Origin: Smithellaceae bacterium
Lineage (GTDB): Bacteria > Desulfobacterota > Syntrophia > Syntrophales > Smithellaceae
Assembly (NCBI GenBank): GCA_028701435.1
Contig: JAQVQT010000048.1
Span: 1-11,370 of the forward strand
DNA length: 11,370 nt
Reading direction: 5' to 3'
Positions 1 through 7,076 of the stretch are shown piece by piece. The notes under the pieces are model-generated. The model was not told where the DNA came from, ran no database searches, and saw nothing but the letters and a program-made list of their open reading frames with translations. Each line of letters opens with the position of its first letter. The stretch's first letter is position 1. Position numbers and translations under genes: made by a program.

Positions 1-1
1 G

Positions 2-115
2 CGCGGCGCGCACCCGGACGTGATTGTCGCCTCGGCCAAGGCGTACATCAACGCGCTCAACCGGCTGGAATTTCTGAAAGACAACGCCAAAAAGGTTAAA
101 CTTGAATTAAGCTGA
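2..115 (+). CDS. leuA: 2-isopropylmalate synthase, C-terminal end (partial)
   Basis: This is the last 37 codons of a gene running in from the left edge, ending in TGA at 113-115. The visible peptide contains DVIVASAKAYINALNRL, which matches the end of the C-terminal regulatory (leucine-binding) domain of type 1 2-isopropylmalate synthase. That enzyme condenses 2-ketoisovalerate with acetyl-CoA in the first committed step of leucine synthesis. The tail after this motif is lysine-rich, as is common in LeuA. The next three genes, leuC, leuD and leuB, supply the following steps and strongly support the assignment. The catalytic TIM barrel lies outside the window, so homocitrate or citramalate synthase cannot be excluded from this fragment alone, but the context makes leuA by far the likeliest. 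Confidence 0.85.
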   Translation, partial: RGAHPDVIVASAKAYINALNRLEFLKDNAKKVKLELS

Positions 116-137
116 AAAATGGGATAGCTAAAACGAT

Positions 138-165
138 CTTTTTAACTTTTTAAAAAGCATTTTTT
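138..165 (+). terminator. Weak AT-rich hairpin plus T-run between leuA and leuC
   Basis: CTTTTTAA (138-145) and TTAAAAAG (150-157) are perfect 8-bp inverted arms around a CTTT loop, followed by CA and six T residues (160-165). The shape is that of an intrinsic terminator, but the stem has only one G-C pair and would be unstable. It could cause partial termination or processing that lowers leuCDB relative to leuA, or it may be chance in a short AT-rich spacer. Confidence 0.3.
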
Positions 166-182
166 ATCAGGGAGTCCATCAC

Positions 183-1442
183 GTGGGATACACGATAACG
201 GAAAAAATTTTAATGGCGCACACGGACTCGAAGGACATCGCGCCCGGCCGGCTCATCAACGCCCGCGTGGATATCGCGCTGGGCAACGACATCACGGCGC
301 CCATCGCCATTCGCGAATTCCGCGCGGCCGGCGGCAAGAAGGTTTTTGACCGCGACCGGGTGGCGCTGGTCCTCGATCATTTTACGCCGAACAAGGACAT
401 CAACTCCGCCCAGCAGTGCAAAACCGTGCGCGAATTCGCCGTCGAGCACGGGATCACGCACTTTTACGAGGGCGGGCAAGTGGGCGTCGAACACGCGCTG
501 CTGCCCGAAAAAGGCATCGTGCTTCCCGGCGACCTGGTGATCGGCGCGGACAGCCACACCTGCACCTACGGAGCGCTGGGCGCTTTCGCCACAGGCGTGG
601 GGAGCACGGACCTCGCCGCGGTCCTGCTGACCGGCGAGCTGTGGTTCAAGGTTCCGGAGTCGATCAAATTCGTCATTTACGGCAAACCGCAAAAATGGGT
701 TTCCGGAAAAGACCTGATTCTCAACATCATCGGGCGCATCGGCGTGGACGGCGCTCTCTATTCCGCGATGGAATTCACGGGCGAAACCATCCGCACACTC
801 CCCATGGCCGACCGTCTGTCCATGGCCAATATGGCCATCGAGGCCGGCGCGAAAAACGGCATTTTCCCGCCGGACGAGATCACCGAAGAATACGTCAAGC
901 CGCGCGCCAAAAGGCCTTACACCTTTTACACGTCCGATCCGGATGCCGTTTACGCGCAGACGTTTGAAATCGACGCCTCCCAACTGGAGCTTCAGGTCGC
1001 TTTTCCGCATCTGCCTTCCAACGTCCGGGCCATCAGCCGGACGGGCGACGTCAAGATCGACCAATCCCTGATCGGAAGCTGCACCAACGGCCGGATTGAA
1101 GATCTGCGCGTTGCCGCCGGGATTTTGAAAGGCCGAAAGGCAGCCCCCCATGTCCGCCTCATCGTGGTTCCGGCCACGCCGTTTATTTACAGGCAGGCCC
1201 TTCAGGAAGGGCTGCTGGAAACCTTCATGGACGCGGGGGCGGTCATCAGCCCGCCGTCCTGCGGCGCATGCCTCGGGGGGCATCTGGGCATTCTGGCGGA
1301 AGGCGAAAAATCCGTCGCCACGACCAACCGCAATTTTGTAGGGCGCATGGGCCATCCCAAAAGCGAAGTCTATCTGGCAGGCCCCGCCGTGGCCGCGGCG
1401 TCCGCCGTTCTGGGCCGCATCGCTTCACCGGAAGAGTTATGA
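183..1442 (+). CDS. leuC: 3-isopropylmalate dehydratase large subunit (short, archaeal-like form)
   Basis: With LeuD, this subunit isomerises 2-isopropylmalate to 3-isopropylmalate in the cytoplasm using a [4Fe-4S] cluster. Visible aconitase-family motifs are GADSHTCTYGALGAFATGVGS (residues 121-141, containing GADSHTCTYG), IGSCTNGR (297-304) and PSCGACLGG (358-366). Cys300, Cys360 and Cys363 are the expected cluster ligands. The length of 419 residues matches the short LeuC class found with a ~160-residue LeuD, unlike the ~466-residue enterobacterial form. Translation starts at GTG 183, preceded by GGGAG at 170-174, eight bases upstream; no better in-frame start is near. It lies 67 bases after leuA and 19 before leuD. 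Short-form LeuC is close to homoaconitase, but the leuA and leuB neighbours argue for leucine synthesis. Confidence 0.96.
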   Translation: MGYTITEKILMAHTDSKDIAPGRLINARVDIALGNDITAPIAIREFRAAGGKKVFDRDRVALVLDHFTPNKDINSAQQCKTVREFAVEHGITHFYEGGQVGVEHALLPEKGIVLPGDLVIGADSHTCTYGALGAFATGVGSTDLAAVLLTGELWFKVPESIKFVIYGKPQKWVSGKDLILNIIGRIGVDGALYSAMEFTGETIRTLPMADRLSMANMAIEAGAKNGIFPPDEITEEYVKPRAKRPYTFYTSDPDAVYAQTFEIDASQLELQVAFPHLPSNVRAISRTGDVKIDQSLIGSCTNGRIEDLRVAAGILKGRKAAPHVRLIVVPATPFIYRQALQEGLLETFMDAGAVISPPSCGACLGGHLGILAEGEKSVATTNRNFVGRMGHPKSEVYLAGPAVAAASAVLGRIASPEEL

Positions 1443-1461
1443 AAGCAAAGGGGACGGCATC

Positions 1462-1947
1462 ATGATCTTGAAAGGAAAAATCTGGAAATTCGGGGACAAC
1501 ATCGACACCGACGCGATCATTCCCGCGCGTTATCTCAACACGTCGGACCCGGCTGAACTGGCCAGGCACTGCATGGAGGACGCAGACCCCGCCTTCATGA
1601 CCCGAATGACGCCGGGCGACATCATCGTCGGCGGAGAAAACTTCGGCTGCGGCTCATCCCGGGAGCACGCGCCCATCGCCATCAAGGCGGCCGGAATCTC
1701 CTGCGTCGTGGCGAAAAGCTTCGCGCGCATCTTCTACCGCAACGCCTTTAACATGGGCCTGCCGATCTTTGAATCCCGCGACCTGGTGGACGCGATTGCC
1801 GAAGCAGCAAGAATCACGCTGGACAGTACGCAGGGTTCGATTACGGTGGAAGGCCAGGACCGGAAATTTTCGATCAGCCCGATCCCGCCCTTCATGGAAC
1901 AGCTCATCGCCGACGGCGGCCTGATGAAGCATATCGCCGGAAAATGA
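1462..1947 (+). CDS. leuD: 3-isopropylmalate dehydratase small subunit
   Basis: This is the swivelling small subunit that completes the LeuCD active site. Recognisable elements are GDNIDTDAIIPARYL (11-25), GGENFGCGSSREHAP (57-71) and RIFYRNAFNMGLP (89-101). At 161 residues it is the short LeuD type that pairs with the 419-residue LeuC upstream. The substrate-specificity loop after the IIPARYL motif reads YLNT. In archaeal homologues this loop separates isopropylmalate isomerases from homoaconitases (YLRT in homoaconitase), so YLNT fits an isopropylmalate role but does not prove it. The ATG at 1462 has a good ribosome site, AAAGGGGA (1447-1454), seven bases upstream. It sits 7 bases before leuB, consistent with translational coupling. 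Confidence 0.96.
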   Translation: MILKGKIWKFGDNIDTDAIIPARYLNTSDPAELARHCMEDADPAFMTRMTPGDIIVGGENFGCGSSREHAPIAIKAAGISCVVAKSFARIFYRNAFNMGLPIFESRDLVDAIAEAARITLDSTQGSITVEGQDRKFSISPIPPFMEQLIADGGLMKHIAGK

Positions 1948-1954
1948 GAAAAGT

Positions 1955-3058
1955 ATGACACCCCATCCCATCGAGATCGCTGTTTTTGCCGGAGACGGAA
2001 TCGGTCCGGAAATTATTCGGGAAGCCCTGAAAGTCCTGAGGCTCGTCGCCGACCGGAGCGGCATCTCCCTTTCGCTTACCGAGGGTCTCATTGGCGGCAG
2101 CGCCTATGACGCCTGCGGAACGCCCTTTCCCGACGAAAGCCTGAATCTTGCCCTGCAAAGCGACGCCGTGCTGCTGGGCGCGGTGGGCGGCCCGAAATGG
2201 GAAGGACTGGACTACAGCGTCCGGCCGGAGCGCGCGCTTCTGGGCCTGCGCGAAAAACTGGGGCTCTACGCAAACCTGCGGCCCGTATTGGTCTTTGACG
2301 AGCTGGCGGACGCCTCACCGCTCAAAAAAGACCTGGTGCAGGGCATCGACCTTCTGATTTTGCGGGAGCTGACCGGCGACATCTACTTCGGAAAACCGCG
2401 CGGCGTGACCAAAGATGAAAGCGGCCGGCGCACCGGCGTCAACACCATGATCTACACGGAAGACGAAATCCGCCGCATCGCGGTTCGCGCGTTTGAACTG
2501 GCGCGCGGCCGAAGAAAAAAACTCCTGTCGGTGGACAAGGCCAATGTGCTGGAGACCACGGAACTTTGGCGCCAGGTCGTCACGGAGACCGGCCGCGGTT
2601 ATTCCGACGTAGCGCTTTCGCACATGTACGTGGACAACTGCGCCATGCAGCTCGTCCGCAATCCTTCGCAGTTCGACGTGATCGTGACCGCCAACTTGTT
2701 CGGCGACATTCTGAGCGACGAAGCCGCCATGCTGACCGGCTCAATCGGCATGCTGCCGTCCGCCAGTCTGGGCGACGGGAAGGCTCTGTACGAGCCGATC
2801 CACGGCTCCGCGCCGGACATCGCGGGGCAAAATATCGCCAACCCGCTGGCAACGATTCTATCGGCGGCCATGATGCTGCGTTATTCGCTGAACCGGCCCG
2901 AAGAGGCGGCGCTGATCGAACAATCGGTAAAAAATGTTCTGCGGGACGGCTGGCGCACTCCGGACATCGCCGCGGCGGGCGACAGAAAAGCCTCCACGGA
3001 ACAAATGGGCGACGCCGTCATCCGGAAACTTTCCTCCCTCCTGCGGGAACCCGCCTGA
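1955..3058 (+). CDS. leuB: 3-isopropylmalate dehydrogenase
   Basis: LeuB oxidatively decarboxylates 3-isopropylmalate to 2-ketoisocaproate with NAD+ and a divalent metal. The 367-residue protein has the family length. Motifs in order are GDGIGPE (13-19), the substrate arginine segment RPERALLGLREKLGLY (90-105), RELTGDIYFG (137-146), SVDKANVLE with Lys195 (192-200), YVDN with Asp227 (225-228), NLFGDILSDEA with metal-binding Asp251 and Asp255 (248-257), and the nucleotide site GSAPDIAGQNIANP (284-297). The hydrophobic residues of the arginine segment favour isopropylmalate over isocitrate or tartrate. The start ATG is 7 bases after the leuD stop. GAGAAAAG lies almost against it, so initiation probably depends on coupling to leuD. 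No alternative start gives an intact N-terminal strand. Confidence 0.97.
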   Translation: MTPHPIEIAVFAGDGIGPEIIREALKVLRLVADRSGISLSLTEGLIGGSAYDACGTPFPDESLNLALQSDAVLLGAVGGPKWEGLDYSVRPERALLGLREKLGLYANLRPVLVFDELADASPLKKDLVQGIDLLILRELTGDIYFGKPRGVTKDESGRRTGVNTMIYTEDEIRRIAVRAFELARGRRKKLLSVDKANVLETTELWRQVVTETGRGYSDVALSHMYVDNCAMQLVRNPSQFDVIVTANLFGDILSDEAAMLTGSIGMLPSASLGDGKALYEPIHGSAPDIAGQNIANPLATILSAAMMLRYSLNRPEEAALIEQSVKNVLRDGWRTPDIAAAGDRKASTEQMGDAVIRKLSSLLREPA

Positions 3059-3065
3059 AAGGAGG
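3058..3065 (+). promoter_or_regulatory. Shine-Dalgarno AAAGGAGG fixing the start at 3075
   Basis: A near-perfect ribosome site overlaps the last base of the leuB stop codon and lies nine bases before ATG 3075. The open frame itself extends upstream into leuB, so this site is what decides the true start. Confidence 0.8.
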
Positions 3066-3074
3066 CAGGGCCGC

Positions 3075-3695
3075 ATGCCAAACACCGTCACGATTCTGGA
3101 AAATATCATCATCGCCCCGCCTCTGGCGCAGATTTATTCCCGTCTCGGCTTTAAAAAAAAGATCACATCTCTTTCGTCCGGTCATCGGCGGGAAACGGAC
3201 CGGTATATGGAAGAAGCGGCTTCGTTCATTCGTCTGCAGGGTTCCTTCCTGCGGCTTTCCATCCGCAAAAATGACGGCATGACCATTACCCTTGAAGGAC
3301 GGACAACGTTTCGCAGCGAAAAGCTTTCCGCGTTTCTTCGCGACTGCCGGGACGCGGTGCTGATGGGAGCGACGGCCGGCAAACCGATCATGGACGCCAT
3401 CGAAGAAAAGACCGCTCAGGGAAATTTAACCGCCGCCGTCGTGTACGACGCGACCGCCAGTGAAATGACCGATGCGGCGCTCGACTGGATCATGAATTAT
3501 GTCAACGGCCAGCTCCGGCGCGAAGGCAGGCGCCTGCTGCCGCGCCGCTTTTCCGCGGGCTACGCGGACTTTGCGTTGGACCACCAAAAAGCCCTGCACA
3601 AAAAACTGCAAATGGATAAAATCGGCGTTTCCATCACGCCGGATTGCATTCTCAAGCCGGAAAAGTCCGTCACCGCCATCAGCGCCATTCCCTGA
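3075..3695 (+). CDS. Stand-alone MetH-type reactivation domain protein (cobalamin-dependent methionine synthase activation)
   Basis: The 206-residue product resembles the C-terminal activation domain of MetH, which binds S-adenosylmethionine and donates a methyl group to rescue cob(II)alamin. Supporting features are LMGATAGKPIMDAI (96-109), VYDATASEMTDAALDW (123-138) and RFSAGYADFALDHQ (158-171), which contains the R-x-x-x-G-Y SAM-binding signature. The final GVSITPDCILKPEKSVTAI (184-202) matches the closing strand region of the domain. No cobalamin-, folate- or homocysteine-binding domains are present. Separate reactivation proteins of this kind are known in Clostridia, Thermotoga and deltaproteobacteria whose MetH lacks the domain. 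The gene follows leuB by 16 bases and is probably cotranscribed with it. Assignment to the family is fairly secure; the partner corrinoid protein is not in the window. Confidence 0.75.
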   Translation: MPNTVTILENIIIAPPLAQIYSRLGFKKKITSLSSGHRRETDRYMEEAASFIRLQGSFLRLSIRKNDGMTITLEGRTTFRSEKLSAFLRDCRDAVLMGATAGKPIMDAIEEKTAQGNLTAAVVYDATASEMTDAALDWIMNYVNGQLRREGRRLLPRRFSAGYADFALDHQKALHKKLQMDKIGVSITPDCILKPEKSVTAISAIP

Positions 3696-3736
3696 AAAGC
3701 AAGCCGCCCGCGTCCCCTTCGCAAAAAATGCTTTGC

Positions 3737-4954
3737 TTATTCGGAGAATTTCGACCGGCGCTTCTCGATTCTCTTTTTGTACTCGCTGATGAATTCCTTG
3801 GACGACAGATACTTGTCCGCAAACGACACGATGTAGGACTCCTTGTATTTCGGCGGCACGAGGGTCAGCGGCCACATGTGCTTGCGGATGATGTCCTCTT
3901 CAATATCGTTGAGAGAAAAATATTTTTTGGCGTTGGCCACGGCGATTTTGGGATGCTCCAGGCCGTGGAATTTTTCCCGGGGCAAATCCGGCACGTCATG
4001 ATTGCGCCAGTCATAGAGAAAAAAGTCGTGCAAAAGCGCACCCCGGGCCGCGGAGCGGTAATCGAGCCTGAGAAACTTGCTGATCCGGTAGGACAGGTAG
4101 GCCACGTCGTGGACATGGTGGTAAATGGAGGAGTTGTGATGGAAGTAATCCTTGAGCTTTCGGAATTCCTCATGCTCGAGAATATCCCGCACGGTCTCGT
4201 AATACTCCGCCTCGAAAGGCTTTCGGCCGTCGAGCTCCTGAAAAATTTTTTCCGAAACGGGCTTCAAGAACGAACCGACCTTGATTCGAATGCGGCGGTT
4301 GATATTCTGGTGGACGTACTTGTTCAGGTCGGGGAAGGCTTCCCGCAGACGCTGAAAGGATTTCAGAATATCCTCGATTTCGAGGCTGCTTAGGTTGAAG
4401 TACTCCTCGTAAAGGTAGGCAACGCCCTTTCGGAAGGCGGCCAGCGAAATCACGGAGAAAGTGTAGTCGATCCAGAAATACAACAGGAAAAGGATGGCGG
4501 CAATTTGCACCAGGCCGTCGGGCAGCATGGCCACCCGCCGAAGGGCTTCGGGGTGAACCACCATGACAAACCCCATTGCCAGAAGGGTCCAGAGAATGGA
4601 AAAGCGCAGGCACACGCGGCCGTGAAGATTGAACCGGTATTCCGAGTAGTCCCACAAGGTCAGTTTAAAAATCTTTTCGGACAAATAACCGGCCATGTAT
4701 TCCAGAAGCGTGATCACCAAACCAAAGGCAGCCAGACGAAGCGCGACGGGCCAATCCCGAAGAACGTGCTCCAGAACAATGACGAGAAAGGCGCCGATCC
4801 CGTAAATAGGAAGGAAGGGACCGAATAGAAATCCCGCATTGACGAATTTCCGCCGGGTCAGGGAACGGTAGATCACCTCCACGACCCATCCGGCAAAGCA
4901 GTACGCCGCAAACAGGATCATATAATAAAAGAAATTCAGCTGTTGATCCAACAT
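3737..4954 (-). CDS. CmpB-like (PF06541) membrane region fused to an HD-hydrolase domain
   Basis: The 405-residue protein has two parts. Residues ~6-170 contain about five membrane segments with PF06541 (putative ABC-transporter type IV, CmpB-like) hallmarks: AGWVVEVIYRS, RKFVNAGFLFGPFLPIYG, LLEYMAGYLSEK, and WDYSEYRFNLHGRVCLRFS. A helical cytoplasmic linker (~175-265) leads to an HD domain (~270-390). The candidate metal ligands there are the His pair in IYHHVHD (279-280), the HD pair in LLHDFFLYDW (309-310), EHP (His334), KHMWPL (His359) and FADK (Asp380). This HD sequence matches the small clostridial HD phosphohydrolase family. ATG 4954 is preferred because AGGCGG (4964-4969) is nine bases away; an in-frame GTG at 4963 would abut it. 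The substrate is unknown. It faces the leu cluster tail to tail and stands alone. Confidence 0.8.
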   Translation of the reverse strand: MLDQQLNFFYYMILFAAYCFAGWVVEVIYRSLTRRKFVNAGFLFGPFLPIYGIGAFLVIVLEHVLRDWPVALRLAAFGLVITLLEYMAGYLSEKIFKLTLWDYSEYRFNLHGRVCLRFSILWTLLAMGFVMVVHPEALRRVAMLPDGLVQIAAILFLLYFWIDYTFSVISLAAFRKGVAYLYEEYFNLSSLEIEDILKSFQRLREAFPDLNKYVHQNINRRIRIKVGSFLKPVSEKIFQELDGRKPFEAEYYETVRDILEHEEFRKLKDYFHHNSSIYHHVHDVAYLSYRISKFLRLDYRSAARGALLHDFFLYDWRNHDVPDLPREKFHGLEHPKIAVANAKKYFSLNDIEEDIIRKHMWPLTLVPPKYKESYIVSFADKYLSSKEFISEYKKRIEKRRSKFSE

Positions 4955-4983
4955 AGGTTTCACCCGCCTTTTTGTGTCGCCCG

Positions 4984-5012
4984 ATGCTACACAATTGCCC
5001 TCTTTTTGTGAA
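4984..5012 (-). promoter_or_regulatory. Candidate sigma-70 promoter for the CmpB-HD gene
   Basis: On the minus strand TTCACA (5007-5012, 5 of 6 consensus bases) is separated by exactly 17 bases from TAGCAT (4984-4989, 4 of 6). Initiation near 4977 would leave a leader of about 23 bases before ATG 4954, with the ribosome site inside it. This also supports the ATG over the GTG start. Confidence 0.4.
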
Positions 5013-5099
5013 GATATTTTGCGGCCATCTGTGGTATGAGACGGAACATTAAAATTTCACCGCCTGCCGTCCAAGGCAAAAAAGCGGGAAGGAACCTGC

Positions 5100-6029
5100 A
5101 TGATCAAAGAATATTTCATCGCGGCGCTCAAGGGAATGGGCATGGGCGCGGCCAACGTCATTCCCGGCGTTTCCGGCGGCACGATCGCCCTGATCACGGG
5201 CATTTTTCAACGGCTCATCGACGCACTGAAATCATTCGACCTTCAGGCGCTCCGGCTCTTTTTCACGGGACGGTGGCAAGCCTTTGCCCGGCACACCGAC
5301 TTCTTTTTTCTACTGTCCGTCTTTGCGGGAGCAGCCGTGAGCATCCTGTCGCTCGCGAGGCTGTTCCGGTATCTGTTCGACCATTACCCCGTCTTCATCT
5401 GGTCGTATTTTTTCGGACTCATCCTCGCCTCCGTCTTTTTTGTCGGAAAGACGATCGGCCGCCGGACGCCTGCCGTGGTCCTGGTGTTTATCCTGGGAAC
5501 CGCCATAGCCGCCGCCGTTTCGCTCTTGAGCCCGGCGGCGCAAAACGATTCCTTCTGGTATCTTGTGGCCTGCGGCGTGGTGTCGATCTGCAGCATGATT
5601 CTGCCGGGCATCTCCGGCTCCTTTGTTCTGATTCTGATGGGCAACTATGAACTGATCGTCATCGATGCGATCAACGCCCTGAACTGGCGCATTCTGTTTC
5701 CCGTGGCCCTGGGCGCCGTCGTCGGGCTGGTGGCCTTTTCCCATTTCCTGTCCTGGATTTTCCGCAGATTCCGCGCCGAAACGATCGCCGCGCTGACCGG
5801 CTTCATTCTGGGGTCCCTGCTCATCCTCTGGCCCTGGAAGACGGCCGTCTGGCGACTGGACACGGCAGGCGCCGCCGTCGTTCGGAACGGGAAAAAGCTG
5901 GTGGAGGGTTACACGTATTTTTTGCCCCCGCTCAATGAAGAATTCTGGTGGGCGCTGGCCGTCATGGCGGCGGGCGTCCTCACGATATGGGTGACGGAGA
6001 AACTGGCCGTTCGCAATGATTCCCCATAA
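5100..6029 (+). CDS. popT: DUF368 family undecaprenyl-phosphate transporter (PopT type)
   Basis: The DUF368 (PF04018) family has been identified as PopT, an undecaprenyl-phosphate flippase that recycles the lipid carrier for peptidoglycan and surface polymers across the inner membrane. The 309-residue protein is almost entirely membrane segments. It shows the two related internal signatures ANVIPGVSGGTIALITGIF (18-36) and SMILPGISGSFVLILMGNY (165-183), as expected for an inverted-repeat transporter, plus AETIAALTGFILGSLLILW (226-244). ATG 5100 is preceded by GGGAAGGAA (about 5086-5093). It is divergent from the CmpB-HD gene and 40 bases from the next gene, suggesting an operon. The family call is strong; the physiological substrate is inferred from studied homologues. 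Confidence 0.88.
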   Translation: MIKEYFIAALKGMGMGAANVIPGVSGGTIALITGIFQRLIDALKSFDLQALRLFFTGRWQAFARHTDFFFLLSVFAGAAVSILSLARLFRYLFDHYPVFIWSYFFGLILASVFFVGKTIGRRTPAVVLVFILGTAIAAAVSLLSPAAQNDSFWYLVACGVVSICSMILPGISGSFVLILMGNYELIVIDAINALNWRILFPVALGAVVGLVAFSHFLSWIFRRFRAETIAALTGFILGSLLILWPWKTAVWRLDTAGAAVVRNGKKLVEGYTYFLPPLNEEFWWALAVMAAGVLTIWVTEKLAVRNDSP

Positions 6030-6057
6030 TCCATTCGCCGGAAAAAACACCGCGCGA

Positions 6058-6065
6058 CAGGGAGG
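6058..6065 (+). promoter_or_regulatory. Shine-Dalgarno CAGGGAGG favouring the start at 6070
   Basis: This site lies four bases before ATG 6070. An upstream in-frame ATG at 6016 would overlap the end of the popT-like gene and would add 18 residues that match nothing in the DUF523 domain, so 6070 is preferred. Confidence 0.6.
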
Positions 6066-6069
6066 CATC

Positions 6070-7017
6070 ATGGAAAAGATCAAACTCGGCATCAGCACCT
6101 GTCTTCTGGGAGAAAACGTCCGCTATGACGGCGGGCACAAGCTCGACCGTTTCCTGCGCGACACGCTGGGACGCTATGTGGACTATGTGCCGGTCTGTCC
6201 GGAAGCCGAATGCGGCATGGGCATTCCCCGCGAAGCCATGCGGCTCGAGGGCAAACCGGACGCCCCCCGGCTTATCACCCGCAGCACCCGCATCGACAAA
6301 ACGGACAGGATGGTTTCCTGGGCGAAAAAGCGCATTACCCATCTTGCGTCCGAAGACCTCTGCGGCTTCATTTTCAAAAGCGACTCGCCGTCGAGCGGAA
6401 TGGAAAGAGTCAAGGTCTATGACGAAAAAGGCATGCCCGCAAAAACAGGCGTGGGCATCTTTGCGCGGATGTTCATGGACGCTTTTCCCCTGCTGCCGGT
6501 GGAAGAGGAAGGACGGCTGCATGATCCGCAGCTTCGCGAAAATTTCATCGAAAGAATTTTCGCGCTCAGGCGCTGGCGCGAGGTCCGCTCCGCCGGCTCT
6601 CCCCGGGGCGCTCTGGTGGATTTTCACACCCGGCACAAACTGCTTCTGCTGTCGCACAGCACAAAACTTTATCAGGAGATGGGAAAACTGGTTGCCGAAC
6701 AAAAGCGCTACGCCCTGCAGGATCTCTGGGCAAAGTACGAAGAGCTGCTTATGGAGGCGCTGAAGCTGAAAACCACGCCGAAAAAGAACATCAATGTACT
6801 GATGCACATGATGGGCTACTTTCGGGAGAAACTCTCCGCTGATGAAAAAAAGGAGCTGCTGGAACTTTTCGAGCGCTACGCACAGGGCTATCTTCCTCTG
6901 ATCGTACCTCTCACGCTGATCGGCCACTATGTGCGCAAATACGATGAACCGTATCTGAAAGAGCAGGTGTATCTGAATCCGCATCCGCTGGAGCTGCAAC
7001 TGCGCAACCACGTGTAG
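6070..7017 (+). CDS. rudS: RudS-like tRNA 4-thiouridine desulfidase (TudS/DUF523 plus DUF1722)
   Basis: The 315-residue protein joins an N-terminal DUF523/TudS domain (~1-165) to a DUF1722 (YbgA-like) domain (~178-305). This is the architecture described for RudS, which removes sulfur from tRNA 4-thiouridine using an Fe-S cluster in the TudS part, with DUF1722 binding tRNA. Visible TudS motifs are GISTCLLGENVRYDGGHK (Cys11) and VPVCPEAECGMGIPREAMRL (Cys43, Cys48). There is a further Cys98 in DLCGF. The usual SPSCG motif reads SPSSG here (Ser109), so one commonly conserved cysteine is absent. DUF1722 is recognised by VDFHTRHKLLLLSHS and the MHMMGYF and LIVPLTLIGHYV segments. It sits between the popT-like and NCS2 genes on the same strand. 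Domain calls are secure; full activity is uncertain because of the missing cysteine. Confidence 0.8.
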   Translation: MEKIKLGISTCLLGENVRYDGGHKLDRFLRDTLGRYVDYVPVCPEAECGMGIPREAMRLEGKPDAPRLITRSTRIDKTDRMVSWAKKRITHLASEDLCGFIFKSDSPSSGMERVKVYDEKGMPAKTGVGIFARMFMDAFPLLPVEEEGRLHDPQLRENFIERIFALRRWREVRSAGSPRGALVDFHTRHKLLLLSHSTKLYQEMGKLVAEQKRYALQDLWAKYEELLMEALKLKTTPKKNINVLMHMMGYFREKLSADEKKELLELFERYAQGYLPLIVPLTLIGHYVRKYDEPYLKEQVYLNPHPLELQLRNHV

Positions 7018-7076
7018 ATTCTCCGTCCGCGGGCGTGGCGGTTCCCATCTGCGCTGAAAGATGAAGATGTGATTTT

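Noticed and set aside
210..1355. Long open frame on the minus strand opposite leuC (381 codons)
   Set aside because: It is a shadow of a GC-rich gene: no recognisable motifs, low-complexity Arg/Ala/Gly/His content, and leuC on the other strand has all its catalytic motifs.
3696..3736. Possible terminator in the convergent gap after the reactivation-domain gene
   Set aside because: The only stem found is AAAGCA/TGCTTT with a loop of about 27 bases and no T-run, too weak to call.
3644..4393. 249-codon plus-strand frame opposite the CmpB-HD gene
   Set aside because: It is antisense to conserved HD and linker motifs, has no ribosome site, and would overlap the end of the reactivation-domain gene.
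5310..6098. Minus-strand frame of 262 codons opposite the popT-like gene
   Set aside because: Shadow with charged low-complexity content; the plus strand carries the DUF368 repeats.
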